Shown here: positions 1 through 14,023 of the stretch, piece by piece | Layout: every line of letters begins with the position of its first letter | How positions within the stretch are numbered: the stretch's first letter is position 1 | Origin: Ficedula albicollis | Lineage: Eukaryota; Chordata; Aves; Passeriformes; Muscicapidae | Assembly: GCF_000247815.1 (NCBI RefSeq) | Contig: NC_021674.1 | Coordinates: 5,907,738 to 5,971,737 of the forward strand | Reading direction: 5' to 3' | Length of the DNA: 64,000 nt | The notes under the pieces: model-generated | Told to the model about the DNA's origin: nothing | The model's input: the letters and a program-made list of their open reading frames with translations, nothing else | The model's database searches: none | Program-made: the position numbers and the translations under genes

Positions 1-2407
1 TATTTGGTTTAGTAAAATTTTCATAGGCACACTTCAGAAATTCTGATCAAGAATTGGAAGAGATTTCATTCGCTTGCAGCTTTCATTTAAAAAAAAAAAT
101 CAACAAAAAATAACAGAAAACCCCACCCACCTCAAAACCCTAAGTTTTGTATGGAATTTAGAATAAGAATGGTCCTGATTGCAATATCTTTGATATTTCC
201 AGTGCAAGCTCCTGAGAACTGGACATAGTCCAGTGAACTCAATGGCTCAGAAATGCAGATAATCACAAAGTCATAAAGGCTGAAAGCCCACAAATTAAGA
301 CAGTGGAAACTGATGTCGAGTCTGGGGTTTGCCATTTTTGCAGTGTATTCCAAGATTTTTGGTGGCTACAATCTGGAATTAAAAACATGAATGATAATTG
401 AGATTAGAAAGATGGAAATCTACAGCAGATCCTGCAGATATTCTAGTGAAGCTCCTTCCAGGTACCCAAGGAAATAGTACTGTAGCATATTCAAAATAGA
501 AATAATAATTCTTAGAGACAATTCTAGATGTAATTATTGTACCAGACATTATTTTTATTATTTTGATTGAATTTGTGTCCATTTTATGTATTAAGGTGTT
601 TTTGTAAGGAATATACAGTTCTTCAGAGCCTTTAAAATGAATGAATAGGAAAGATAAGTGCATAATTCATGGACCATTTGCAGCCCACCATTCTGCACAA
701 GAGGGAAATTTCAGAGAAAAAAGAAGGCAATCACCTGCACAGTTTAAAAGAAGTTGTTGTGGTGTTAAATGAGGAAAAAATATAACTTTTCTTCCACAGT
801 TTCCTCTGAAATGTGAGTTAAGTCTGAAGGAAAATCATGCTAAAGCACTGGAGAGACTTTTGACCAAGGCAGTGAAGGTTTCACAGTCAAGAATGACAAT
901 TTCTAAATATAACTGCATAGTTGCACACTGTTTCTTGCAAAGCTGTAACAAATTGCCATCCTAACAATCTCTTATTGTACAATTGCCCCTTGAATTGTCA
1001 CTCACTACAGAACTCCTTGCTGGTCATGACACTTTTTAATCTTGTCTACTGTAGAACTACAGGAAATATTGCACAGGAACATTATAGGAAAAAAAATAAA
1101 TGTTTTTTTTCAGGTTCTCTGCAGGAGACCAGAGCAGGCTGCCAGGCAGAAATTTCAAAAGCAGACTTGCTGTCTGAGATGCTATGGGAGCATGGAGCAG
1201 CTGAGGAACAGAGACTTACTGTTATATAAGCCTTCTATTTCCTGGCTGAACAAGACAGGTCTCTTGTTGAAACTTGAAGCCACGAACTAACATGGATCCC
1301 TAATATTTGTGACAAAATGAAGTGGGAAAAGGCAGCACAAGTGTCAGAGGATGTGCCCCAGAGAGGCAGCTGCCTCTGTGTCTGTCTCTGGGGTGCATCA
1401 GATGAAATGTTAGGTGAGTGGAATTGTTTTAGTGATAAAAAGCTTTCATGCAAGAAGCAGAATGGGCAGATCTGATTTGTAGGGATGAGGGAAGGGGTAA
1501 ATGGTGCTGGGCCTACGTGCTCCTTCTCTCCAGCTGGTGCCTTCCGTGGCAGTTTTTACCAACTCCTTTGCAGTGGGATGCAGTCACCAAACTGTGCCAT
1601 GTGTGGTATCTGGCTCCTTTGAAGTTCATACTCGAAAGGGAAGAGCAAAGAGATCCTGCCAGAGTACTTGGGTGGATTCAGTTCAGCCTTCTTTGTATCT
1701 TAACAAGGAAGGAAAAAAGGCAAAGTGCAGAGGGAAAAGAAATTCTTGCTCAATCCAGGACTTGGTAAAATTGATGCAAAACTTGGTTTGATTAGCATGT
1801 ATAGGAGTGATTTACAGTCATTTATCTACTTTTTCCCCAGTGCTTTTGTCCTAAACTTATTTTGCACTGCAAAGTAAGGCAGTTATCAGCTGCTTTTCTG
1901 TTATCCTCTGAGGGGAGCATTTTCTGCAGCTGCTGAATTGCACTCAGAACAGTGGAGAATGATCGCCATGATTTACAAGGAGGCTTCAGGTGAATACCCT
2001 GCTGAGGAAGTGAAGGAGCAGGGGCTGATCAGACAAAGATAACTGCTTCTGCCTGGAAGTTGAACGGCTGCCCTTGAGGGGAGACCACATAGGGATCACA
2101 GGTTCAGGGATGTGGTAATCACTACATGGGTCATTTACCTAAGGAGTCTGGAGATAGCAATAACTATTCATTACAGCAGAGCTATCGAACTGATGACTCT
2201 CTTTTTTCCTTTCTTGGGCTTCCCTGAGTATACAGAGATCAAAACAGGAAAGCCATTATATTAAACAGTACTTAAATTCGGTGGAACAATGAGCTTGGTT
2301 TTAAGTAGTGTTTATAAATGGTACTGAAGAAGAATAAAATCCAGAGATGATAGTCTACTGCTATTAACACAAATATATTTTTTTTCTTTGAAATTAGGTG
2401 CAAGGTT

Positions 2408-2503
2408 CACTCATGGGTTTGTAAAGTTCTTAGTCCAAATTAACTGAACTTCCTCCACTCATGAGTTTGCAAAGTTCTTAGTCCAAATTAACTGAACTTC
2501 CTA
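2408..2503. repeat. 48-bp tandem duplication
   Basis: Two copies of a 48-bp unit starting CACTCATG with two substitutions (gggtttgt/gagtttgc). Confidence 0.9.
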
Positions 2504-5500
2504 CTTTGGAGAGAGTAATGTCTCAAGAGATTGACAGTCTTCCCTTTTGAGCACAAGGAGAAAGATGGGCATTCAAATTGGTGTCATCAGAAGAAAGGTA
2601 GACTGATGTCAAAGAAATCTGACGTTCAAACTCCCCAGGGCACTATGTGGCACAAGAGTTTAAACATGTTATTCAGAGTGCATGGCTAAAGAGCATAGGT
2701 TATAGAGGCCAGACAGCTGAGACCCAGTAAAGGGATTCTGTTCCAGTGTCCATAAAACTGATGTTTTGGCTTAGACATTTAGCTTGGATGCAGAAGACTT
2801 GCATTCTATTTCAGACAGACCATGCTCCCTGGACAGATAGTTATCCAACTTCTGCTGTGGTTCCTATGTGAGAAATTGGTGTAATAATTCTCTTGCTCAT
2901 GTGCTGGTAACCAACAGAAAAGATCACTGCCATGGTGCTTTAACTCCATGCTCCCTCCACTGAAAGTTCAGAGAAACAAGGATGAATGTGTTTTTTCTGT
3001 GGGCTTTGCTTATGAAATATGTTCTCACTGAAACCCATTAATCAAAGTAGAGGTTGATGCATGGTTATTTGCTCGATCTAATGTTTACTGAAATCAGCAG
3101 AAATCTTTCACTGGGTGTTTAATGTCTTCCCCTCCCTGTCTTGCTGTGATGCTTTATGGTCAATGGAACAGCTGAGGAAAAATGCTTGAGATTAAAAACT
3201 CTTAGGGACGTGTATTGAGGCAACAAGGATCCAGCAAAAATAATCTGAAGGGTCACATAGTTTATATTATAAAAGTAATTGTAGCCCTACAGAGACAGTG
3301 TTAGTGTAAGGACTATTGCAGCCTTGATGGTTTGAAAGTATATGGGAAATAAGGTTGTTTAACTCAAGGTCTAAATCAAATTTAAATGCATTTATTCCAA
3401 CTTTATTACACTTATCCCCATAGTCTGACCTGCAGAATAGAGTGCCCTATATGCTGAACACTGAATAAATCTTGCAATTGAATTTTGAAGTTGAAAATAC
3501 CATTGTTTAAACTTTTGTAACTCTTTGCTTGAGACATTAGATAACACTGTCTTGAATTTGCCTTCTTTTCCCAAAAAGACTTAGAATAATACTTGGAATA
3601 CAGGCAAGGAACAGAAGCAGGAGGAGCATGGTGCAAGGAGAGGCTGTGTCCAGCCACAGCCCACCCAGCTCTGCTCCAGGACAAGTGGTCCTGGTCATAG
3701 AGAGGAGCTTGGTGACTGAGGGGTGGCATTCAAGCTCTGGGGGCACCAGTGTCAGCTCCTGACAAACTCAATGCAAGGATGTGGGCAATGCTGAAAGAAT
3801 CCAGGGAGGTAGTTCCCGAAATTGCAGGAGTTTTTTTGGGACAGGAATGAAGAGGATTTCAGTTTTTACTTCTCTTGGGAAAAATAAAATTTATTGTAGT
3901 CTTCTTTCTCCTTCACTCCTGTTATGTGACTCACAAATCCTGACTTTTGTTCTCATATGTAAGAGCTGCGTGATGAAGCCCAGTCATGACTTTGGCATGT
4001 TCAGACTCTTTTCACATCAAATGCTTATTTAGGAAATACCTGGAGGACAATTTGCAATTACTATGACACACCAGTATGTCCATTGAGTGTTTAAAAGGGG
4101 ATTTACTTTACTTTACTTCCTTTTATCTTTCTGTTCGTAGTTTCCAGAGTGATCTTTATGTCTTTAAGACAAATTAAGTGATGAACCTGGCCTGACAAGC
4201 AGCATTTAGACCTAAAAACCAAAATTCCTAAAAGGTCATTAAGTTCTACAGCCGTGGGATTTTTATGAATGAAGTAAGAAGCAGACACAAGAGGTCTTCA
4301 GGTAAGACACTTTCCACAGTCTCAGTAGTAAGTGAAAATGTCTTGAAAATTCTGCCATCATTTGATATTTGTTCTTCTGTCCCTTGTGCATTATCTTTTA
4401 GACTACCATATGGTTTTCTATACCATATTGTTACGCAGCGATAAAGAGTTCAACAAAATGAAAAATCATTTGAATGAAAAATGGGAATAAGGCTATGACT
4501 TGTCTGGTTTGTACAGATAAGGGAATATATGAAATATCATGTTATCAGTTTAATCCATGTTACTTTGGACATTACCACACTTAGAGTTTATTAACAGTAG
4601 GATTTCTGTTCTGTAGGTTTTGTACCAGCTGAGTTGCTTAGCAACCTTAACTCCAAGATAATGATGTCTTGCTGCCTGTGATTAAAACATGATTTTTCCT
4701 GTATTCTGTTTATGATATATCTAACTTACATATTGTGTTGTTTGCAAAGTCTTTCCCTCAATTTTCATTCCAAATATAGCAAGGTGTATAGAAGTTCCTT
4801 GAAGCACTTTATCTTTGAAATTCACCACAGTCACCTACTTGAGTGAATGCAAGCAGCACAATAGTATTATGAGAAAACCCACACTATACAATAATGCCAA
4901 GATCATAAAATGGAGAAGCAGCCTATAGAGCTGCTCCTGATACTGCTGTATAAATCCTTAAAACCTTTTCAGCACAAGTGCATTGCTAATATCCGTGAAT
5001 AATGCTCTAGTTCTGTGGTTTAATTCTCCTCTTAAATAAATAAATAGAAAGCTCTGGGACTTGCCCATATGTGATGCTGTGCTTTGGAACTGGTCCAGAA
5101 AAGTGCAATAGTCTACTTTAAATGGTAGCAAATGCCTCTTGATAAAGCTGGGAGCTGGATCTGGATTCTGTAATACTTTGTTAGTATTACAGAAGTCCAC
5201 TGGACCTCAACACTGACAATATTGTGATCTAGCATCTGAAGGATGGCACGCATTAAAATGGATATGGGATGGCATTAATATATTTCCAAATTTTCTGTTA
5301 ATTCCTGAACAGCTTATCACCATGGTTACTGTCAGGAAATTAAACAAACAGGAAAAAAAATGAAATTAATCCATCCTGAATAAGATTCCAATGGAATCTA
5401 GAGGCTCATTTAAGCATTAGGACCCACAATAAACAGTTGGCAGCTCTTTGGCTAATAATGTAACCCATGCCTACTGGAAGAGGAGGAGTTCTGTCCTGGG

Positions 5501-5616
5501 ATTTGGGGTGTCTGTCATAGATTACTTCCCATATTGTAGGAAGTGGTGGGTTTGCAATGGAGGCCTAGATAGGAGCTACTGATGTAAACTATCTGCTTCC
5601 AGCAGACAGGAATTGA

Positions 5617-5811
5617 ATTGCTAACTCTTCATGGTGTAGAGGTTTGTAACTGAAGTACTGATATCGACATGGATGCAATGGGAATATCTAAATTGGTAAC
5701 TCTCCATGGTGTAGAGGTTTGTAACTGAAGTACTGAGAATTGCTAACTCTTCATGGTGTAGAGGTTTGTAACTGAAGTACTGATATCGACATGGATGCAA
5801 TGGGAATATCT
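5617..5811. repeat. Nested tandem repeat (122-bp period with an inner partial copy)
   Basis: A 73-bp unit beginning ATTGCTAACTCTTCATGG recurs 122 bp later. Between the two lies a shorter variant (taactctccatggtg). In total there are three copies of the core gtagaggtttgtaactgaag. Confidence 0.9.
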
Positions 5812-8800
5812 GTATGTGACAGCACCAGAAGTTACAGCAAAGTGTTATGAAACTGGGATCTGTCTTGAACTCCCAGGACATGGTTCACAGTGGTAACATG
5901 CTGTGAGAAAGGAGCACAGCACAGATGCTTCCTCAAGGCAAGACTCTCCATCCTAAACTCAGGATGCAACAAGTTGCAGCACATCATGTGTGCCGATCCT
6001 TTCCCTTTTCTCCAACAGGAAAACTTACCTTTTAATCAAACAAAAGGAAAAAAATAGACAATGCATAATGAGTTTACCCAAAGCTTACAGCACTACTGGA
6101 GTCAAAAGCAAAGTAGTAGCTGTCAAAATTGGTAAATGTGTTGTCTTTGTGCTTAAGTATTAACTTAATGCTGCACTCAACTCTCTTCATCTGAGAGATG
6201 TGAACAAGTCCTGCAGTGTGGCATTGGCCTGCTGCTTTGAAGAGTTTCTAATGTATCAAGTTGTTTGCATTTTCTAGCTGCTTATTTGAACAATTATCAT
6301 TACTTAACAATTCTGCAATTCTGCTCTGAGTATTTGGAGTCAGTTTTTAGTTACTGGCCTCGACTGGCTTCTGTTGCAGTGTTGAGTGTGTGAGAGTGTT
6401 AGTGAAGCAGGAGGGGAAGGTATCTGTGATACACAGTGATGTTAATGTCTGTAGTGAACGTTCTGTAGACCAACAATTGAAAAATCTGAGCATTTCTACA
6501 GTGCTGGATCAACTTGGTTTTACTTGAATATTTTTGTAAAGAACACTTCAAAGAAAATTGTTGCTTCAATGGAAACAGAAGTTGTCCCATGTAGGATATA
6601 GTTCCCCTCCATGAAGCATTTGTTTCAAATGTCTACCTGCCAGGTGGATAAAATCTGAGGTTGTGTTTGGTGCTTAGTTTAAAGTGGAAACTCTGCCTGC
6701 TCACACTACTGTTGCCTTAGGTGCCACGGGATCTGAAACAGATGACAAAACTATTCTTTCCAAGGAAATTCATACAACCAAAATGAAAAACCTTGGCAAG
6801 GCCTATACCAAGGCATGACAGGAATACAGCAACCTCAATTAAAATACCCTCTTGGGTGACAGGTTTAGGTCACATCATTTTACTTCTCCAAACAAACATG
6901 TTTATACAAGTAAATATTTGGCATCTGGAAATCCTCCTTGACTTGAAATTAGGCATCAATTAAAGTACTTTAGCTTATGCTGAACTGGATATTAGTCTGT
7001 GCTAAACAATACAGTGAGAAACAATGGATATACATGTTGAGGATCTCATCCACTGATAATTATGAATGAAATTATAAGAATCTGGAGTACCTGATTTTGT
7101 AGTGACATCCCCAGGGGGGAGTTCACATGGCAGTGCTGGCTGGCTCTGGAAATGAAGGTGCATTAAATGATAGTGAGTTGTAATGGGGAGTGAATCTGGT
7201 ATGAGTCATCAGAAAAGAGCAGCAGGGAAAAACACAATTTTTAAGAGAAGACCTTTAACCCATGTACTTAGTGCATATGTGGTCACAAAGGAGTTTCACT
7301 CAGACTAAAATTCTTCAAAATTACATCTGGTATTCAAGAGACTTAGGCAAATCAGAAGTTAAAGTATTTTCTATTTTTGAATTATAGTTAATGTTTTTCC
7401 ACAGGAAGATATTTTGACTTTGTTAGCATTTAAAGATCAACCTATAACTTTGACAGCTAAATATAGTTTTTGGTGGTAGTGTAAGAATATCTGAATTAAA
7501 ACAGTCAAAACATCTCACATTATGCACTCAGTCAAAATTTAAAACCTTCTTGGGGATTCATATTTAATATTTAGTTAAACATTGCCAATTATCTTTGGAA
7601 CCACAGAATAAAACAGAACTTTAGTAATTGTCACAAAAAGTGACATGGAACAGCTTATTCCAATGTGAATGAAGCTCTGAACATAAGTAATTCTTTTAAA
7701 GAATAAAAAGGAAGTACATAAAAGGTTCAGTATCACTCATTAATATTAGTTACTTCCAACATTGATCAGGAAATGTGATCCTCTAAAAGTATCTCAAAGA
7801 GGATGCTGTCATTTGGATAATTACATATGACCCCAATTTATGCCAAGATATATGTAGAAGTAAACGAATTCTTACTGCTTTTCAAGTATTTATAAGCTTT
7901 CCAGCTAAGGAGTGCTAATTAAAGCTTTATACACTTACAAAGAAAATTAAAAATAGTGCTTTTAGCTTGGCTTTTATAAAATCTTTTTCTTTATCTCTTT
8001 TCCTGAAGATGTCATACAGCAGCACAGCTGCAGTGGCATTATGTGCAGAAGCCCACGAGGTCTGGAGAGTAAACCAGGAGCTATTCTTTCCACTGCATTC
8101 AGATTTCCTGTGGCTGTTGTTTTGTTGGCATTGATAGATTCTAATCCAGAATTGAGGGGTTCAAATTGCATTTTAATGTTTCCTAAGGCCTTTAAGAGTA
8201 GCTACAGAGCAATGGCCTGAACACCAATAGCTACTATTCCACTGTCTGCCAGCTAACTGCAACACATTTTTTTGGCAACAAAGAAAGATCTTTCAAGTTC
8301 TGTTTCTCCTCCCACACTCCCAGAGTAGTAGTTCCAACTTAATGTGACTATTACTTGGTAACATTAATATTAACATGAGGTTAGAGTTAATAACATTAAG
8401 GAATAAAAAAAATGACCTGGAAGTTAACCTGCAGGAAAAAAAACCTGGTGCAGGTTTACATAAAGCTACATGAAGTAAGAGAGAAAGGACTTCTAAAGCC
8501 CTTTGCATTTATTAAAGGCAGGGCTGGATTGACCCCCCAAAGCTGCTTCCTTGGCAAAGGAAGCCACCAGAGGGTCAGTAAAATACTGTCAGGTCACTGA
8601 TAGCCCAGGTTGGTTTCTTCACCCAGATCAACACTCGTGCCAGTGCAAGGGGAGGATGGCATGAGGTAAGAATAAGGAACCAATGATTATTTATTTTGGT
8701 GCCAATGCATTTCCAACTTTAACTTTGTGTGAAAAGATAGGATAGTTGTCTTTGGTGTAAAGGAAATTTTTCTTGAAGATTCAGTGGAAGAGAAAGGAAC

Positions 8801-9473
8801 AACATTTCCCCACATTCTACCTAATGTACCAATAATTCCTCAGGTTGGAAGTGCATTATTCTGAAGCCTGATTTCTGGGTATAATGTGCTTTTGGAAACC
8901 TTGTTTCTACCAGAGCCATAGAGATTTCCTCTGGGTAAAAGAGGGACAGAGCATGTAACGTGTGTTGTGTGTGCATCTGTGCATGCTACACAACTGCTCT
9001 GCACCTTGGTAGTCAGCTGGGCTCTTCTGGGGAATAGAGCTGATACTTCCATCAAAAGGGAAAATACACACCCTGAAATTGGTGTTTCCAAATGTTTGTC
9101 ACTGGCTAAAATAAAATATCTCCCTGTATTTACTATTTGATAAGTAGAGTGCTGCAACAAGAAGTGCTCTCTCTGTAGTAGTCTTGTGCTTCAGGCAGCA
9201 GGTCTTTACAGGAAGGTGCCTTAGGTACTAAAATCTCTCTTATATTCTTAGTGAGCATGCTGGTTGCTTATTTTCTTGTAAAGATGAGTGGGGGAATGCC
9301 ATCACAAGTTATTTCTTGAATTCTTTAGTAGACTTTTGTGCTATGCTGCTGGAAAAGTACAAATTGCTGCTCCCTCACAAAGAACACACTTCCTTCTCAA
9401 TCTGTCTTCCCTCATTCTCAACCTCTAAATGAGGATTTCACCTATTTTTGTGTGTTAACATTACAAGTTAACA

Positions 9474-10587
9474 TTATCTTACATATTTCTTCCTTTGGTT
9501 TCATTGTGTTGGAACCTACAGCTACTTGAAGAAGGTTAGAGATTAGTACCTATAAAATCTGTTAAGTCTTAACATGTTTTATTCAGGTATGGCTGTGCTC
9601 ATTTTTATCTAAGCTGAATTTTAAACGAATGTCACTGGTTTTCAGAAGCCTAATTTCAATGCATAGCTTTTTTTATACATATATAATATCTCAATTTTAT
9701 AGTTATTTAACTTCTAATAGTCACACATTGATGTCAGACAAATTCATCAAAGCATTTATCACTTGGGTAATCATATTAATATACCTGCATAAAGTAACAT
9801 AATCTTCCTTCAGTTATACTGTAAAATGATACATCTTTTTATCACATTTACTGTGAAGTTTGTACTGTGTTTGACCTTTCCCAGTGGTCACACAGTTCAG
9901 ACCAGACACTGACCAGTGTCCACCAGACCATATATTTGAAGATAGCAGTAAGTGCTGTCAAGGGTGGTCTGGATCTCTTCCTTTTTTTTTTTTTTTTTTT
10001 TTTCTTTTTGGTCTTCCCCTTCACTTTTTCTTATCTTACATATTTCTTCCTTGGGTTTCATTGTGTTGGAACCTACAGCTACTTGAAGAAGGTTAGAGAT
10101 TAGTACCTATAAAATCTGTTAAGTCTTAACATGTTTTATTCAGGTATGGCTGTGCTCATTTTTATCTAAGCTGAATTTTAAACGAATGTCACTGGTTTTC
10201 AGAAGCCTAATTTCAATGCATAGCTTTTTTTATACATATATAATATCTCAATTTTATAGTTATTTAACTTCTAATAGTCACACATTGATGTCAGACAAAT
10301 TCATCAAAGCATTTATCACTTGGGTAATCATATTAATATACCTGCATAAAGTAACATAATCTTCCTTCAGTTATACTGTAAAATGATACATCTTTTTATC
10401 ACATTTACTGTGAAGTTTGTACTGTGTTTGACCTTTCCCAGTGGTCACACAGTTCAGACCAGACACTGACCAGTGTCCACCAGACCATATATTTGAAGAT
10501 AGCAGTAAGTGCTGTCAAGGGTGGTCTGGATCTCTTCCTTTTTTTTTTTTTTTTTATTTTCCTTTTGGTCTTCCCCTTCACTTTTTC
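9474..10587. repeat. 557-bp tandem duplication
   Basis: Copy 1 (9474-10030) and copy 2 (10031-10587) match exactly except for T to G at 9496/10053 and variation in the T tract (9982-10003 versus 10539-10555). Both begin TTATCTTACATATTTC and end TTCACTTTTTC. Confidence 0.95.
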
Positions 10588-10981
10588 TGTTTCCTGTCTT
10601 CTGTAATTATTTGTTTCTTCCTGCCCTGCTGAGGGAGAAAACTTCAGCCTGTCCTGAAGTGCAGCTCAAAGGAAGAGAGAATGAATGAGAATGTTCCTGA
10701 AAAAATAGGAGGGGGTAAGCATGCAGGATACTTTCTAGCCTCTGTCTGCAGAGAAGGTCAGAGACTTCTTAATCCAGACACAGTGCTTGAGTATTTAATA
10801 ACTCTCAGTGGTTTTATTTTCTGTGAAGGTGTTCAGTGTCCTCTGGGGCTCCTGCAAGTTTTTGGCACCCACCACACTTTTGGCATGTAGTTCCTCAGAT
10901 CTCCTCTGTGCTACATGAAGAAAACTTTCATTTGTCTCCAGTGTAGCTCCTAATAGCTTAATGTGATCCCCCACAGGCTTT

Positions 10982-11083
10982 GTTTTGGAAGAGGCAAGGA
11001 ATACTTGGTGTCTATCCAACTTCTCCATACTTTTGTTTCGGAAGAGGCAATGAATACTTGGTGTCTATCCAACTTCTCCATAC
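10982..11083. repeat. 53-bp tandem duplication
   Basis: GGAAGAGGCAAGGAATACTT and what follows is repeated at 11040 with GGCAATGAATACTT. Confidence 0.88.
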
Positions 11084-11772
11084 AACTCATGATTTTGAAA
11101 ATCTTTGTCATACCCCTTTTTAGTCATCCCTTTTTCAGATTTGAGAAAAATACATCTTGGGCAAGTTCAAGAAAAAAAACAAAACAGAACTATTTTTAAG
11201 GCCTTCAGGAAACACTACTGCTTAGGTGCAACACCTTCCATTGTGTAGAACAATGGGCACCATTCTGCTTTGCTCCATCATTAACAGATGGTGGAGCTGT
11301 CTAATTTCATGCTTGTTGTGCCTTTATCATCACTAGCAAGGCACTTACTGCAAGGTAGCAATCCTTATCATGATGGGGTTTGTTGTGGTTTGCCAGGTTG
11401 TTTTGCAGGCAAAAAGAACCACCCAAATAAATTGCAGCACCAAGCAAAGCTGAGAGGTGTTTTTTTTTTCCCTATCTATTATCTTACTGAAACAGCTTTA
11501 GTAGTAAACAGTTAACAGAAACACTTCTCAATGTCTTTTTAAAAAGGACTGCCAATCACAAGGAAAGCTAGGTAATCCCATCTCCAATCAGACAACATCA
11601 GTAGTAATCAAAATAATTCTACTATCACTACTTGGAAAAATTCAGCAGTCAAATTAAATAAGAAATTATTACTTTTAAGTATTTGAGTATAGATTAGATT
11701 ACATTAAGAGAAAAATATCATGACTCCAGCTTTTTTTGTAGTAAAGAAAATTTGCTTTCTTTACTTAATTTT

Positions 11773-11925
11773 ATCACAGAATAACAGAGTGGATGAGATT
11801 GGGTGGGATCTCTAGGGATGACCTGGTCCAGGTGATCAGGCATGGTCTCCAGAGAGGTTGTGGAGGCTTCATCCTTGCAGATATTCAAAACCTGATGGGA
11901 TAGGATCCTGGGCAACCTGTTGTAG
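11773..11925. mobile_element. Rearranged pair of CR1 fragments in opposite orientation
   Basis: The left part (11773-11832; tcacagaataacagagtgga, gacctggtcca) reads as an antisense CR1 3' end. The right part (11847-11925; gagaggttgtggaggcttca, gcagatattcaaaacc, cctgggcaacctgt) reads as sense CR1. The two fragments meet in an inverted arrangement. Confidence 0.6.
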
Positions 11926-13737
11926 TGATCACCTTCACATAAATAAGCATTTTCTTATATTTAGCTGGAGTTTTTTAAGATGCTTCTTGTCCTGTCTAGA
12001 TACCACCAAGAAGAGAGTGGCAGTTTTCTTTACTGAAAGTCAGATCAAAGTGAAGAAGGCATCAAGTACTTTGCTCTTTTCTGTGTCCTCTGCCATCAGT
12101 TCCCTGTCCTGTTCAGTAGTCTCACTATTTCCCTAGACTTCCTCTTGCTGCTGATCTACTTGTAGAACCTCATCTTTTTGCACCTCACATTTTTCAATAA
12201 TGCATCTGCAGATGAGTTTCAGTTTAAATGTACCAGACGAGTTTCGACAGATTTAGCTAATTCCAAAACTTCTTGCAAATTAGTCTGGTTGAGTTTTACA
12301 GATGCTACTTGTTCCTTGTTTTACTGAGGAAAAAAATGTTTTTATTGCTCAGTTTAGCTGGAGCTTATGTAAAACAAGAGTCTTACTAGAATTAGTTTAT
12401 ATATACTTTCTAATTATATTTAATTGATTTTTGAGTAATGATAAAAATATATTTGGTCTAGATGGTTTAGCATTCTAAAAGCTCTAGGTTAGAAAATTTC
12501 TTTGCCTCACAAATCCCTCAGACATCTACTGCAGCACTGAAAATCACTATTGACCATGATATAGATCTAAAGACTGTGTATTTCACAGTTAAAATACATC
12601 AAACATTTCAGAAATATTCATGATTTTCCTCTGTGACTGCTTCCTCATTGTGATGTACTCACTGCACGCTTCCCCACTGAGTCACTTTCTTGGATCATCA
12701 AACAATCTATAATCTGCATTTTACAGAACAGTTTTCAAAAAATAATAACCTACTTGCAAATGCAATCAAGTGAACAATTATGAATTGGGCCCACATTCAA
12801 TTAAGAGTTCAGGCAAATGCTCAAACACCTTACCCCATGGAAGCACTCCTGAATGTGAACTGAAAATTAACCCTGTATAGGATTAAAATGCTGAACTGGG
12901 AAGGCAGGTCACGTGAGCTCCCAGAAATCAAATGTGTCACTTGTATTTATTGACTCATTCATTGTCCTCTTTTATGCCAATATTAAGGAAGATTAGACTG
13001 GGGATGTGTTGAGCTTGCATGGCCTGATTTGGTAGTGGAGGGCTACAGGGGTGGCTTCTGTGAGGATCTACCAGAAGCTTCTACCATATCTGGCAGAGCC
13101 AATCCCTGGTGGCTCCAAAGATGGACATGCCCTGGTCAAGTCTGGGCCAACTAGAAATGGTGGTCATGCTTCTGTGACAACACATTTTAGAAGAAAGAAA
13201 AAAAAAAATATTGCACAGTTGTAATTGCCAGAGAAGAGTGGGGTGAGAATATGTGGGAGGAACAACTCTGCAAACACCAAGGTCAGTGGAGAAGGAGGGG
13301 CAGGAGGTGCTCCAGGCACCAGAGGGGGACTCCTTGCAGCACTTGGTGAGGACCATGGTGAGGCAGCTGTGCCCTGCCCTTGGGAAGGATGAGGAGTTGA
13401 CAGGAATGTCTCACAGATGCGTATGTATAACAAAGATTTTTGAATGTAGAATCTGAAGAAGGTATAGGGATGATAGCAAGTTTTGATGTAGAAGAAAAGA
13501 ATTGCTGAACGAGTTTTACTGGGTAACTAAGAAGGCAAAAGGCAAGTGAGTTGGAAGGGGCTTTTATGACTTAGAGCAAAGGATAAATCCACCTCAAACA
13601 AAAGATATTTTTACCAAGCAGAAAGATTTTCACAGACAAACAAAATTGCCATGTTGCAAGTAGAGAAAAGATCTCAGAATTTTCTACTGCAGGAAAACTG
13701 AAAAACAACTTTTAGCTTAAACTGTAACATACTAACC

Positions 13738-14023
13738 TTTTGTGATTGGAAAATTGTAACATGAATATGGCAATGTTAGTAGGTATGATAGGCTCTAGGT
13801 AATAGTAAAGGTATTGATTGGTTGTCACGTTTTAAGATGCTCTGTAATGAAAAGTATTTAATGCATTGTAACCGGAACTAGAGGAAGCTTTCAGACGAAC
13901 CCCCAGCTGTGGCTGAAAAGGCTGTGGGCTGGGCTCTTGTCACCCACCACCCGTGAATTGCTGCATCATTCTGATACAATAAACAGCATTTTAAAGAGCC
14001 TGCCTGGAGTTCTGCATCCCTCA
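13738..14023 (+). mobile_element. LTR-like 3' segment within the 579-bp duplication
   Basis: An AATAAA signal at 13978-13983 lies 40 bp before tgcatccctca. It is preceded by a block with gcattgtaac and agctttcagacgaaccccca, the arrangement seen at the 3' end of avian retroviral LTRs. The left boundary is not determined. The 3' half is repeated in the second copy (14453 onwards). Assignment rests on pattern recognition only. Confidence 0.4.

Noticed and set aside
9867..10632. Repeated 60-78 codon frames with poly-phenylalanine
   Set aside because: They run through the T tract of the 557-bp duplication; not genes.
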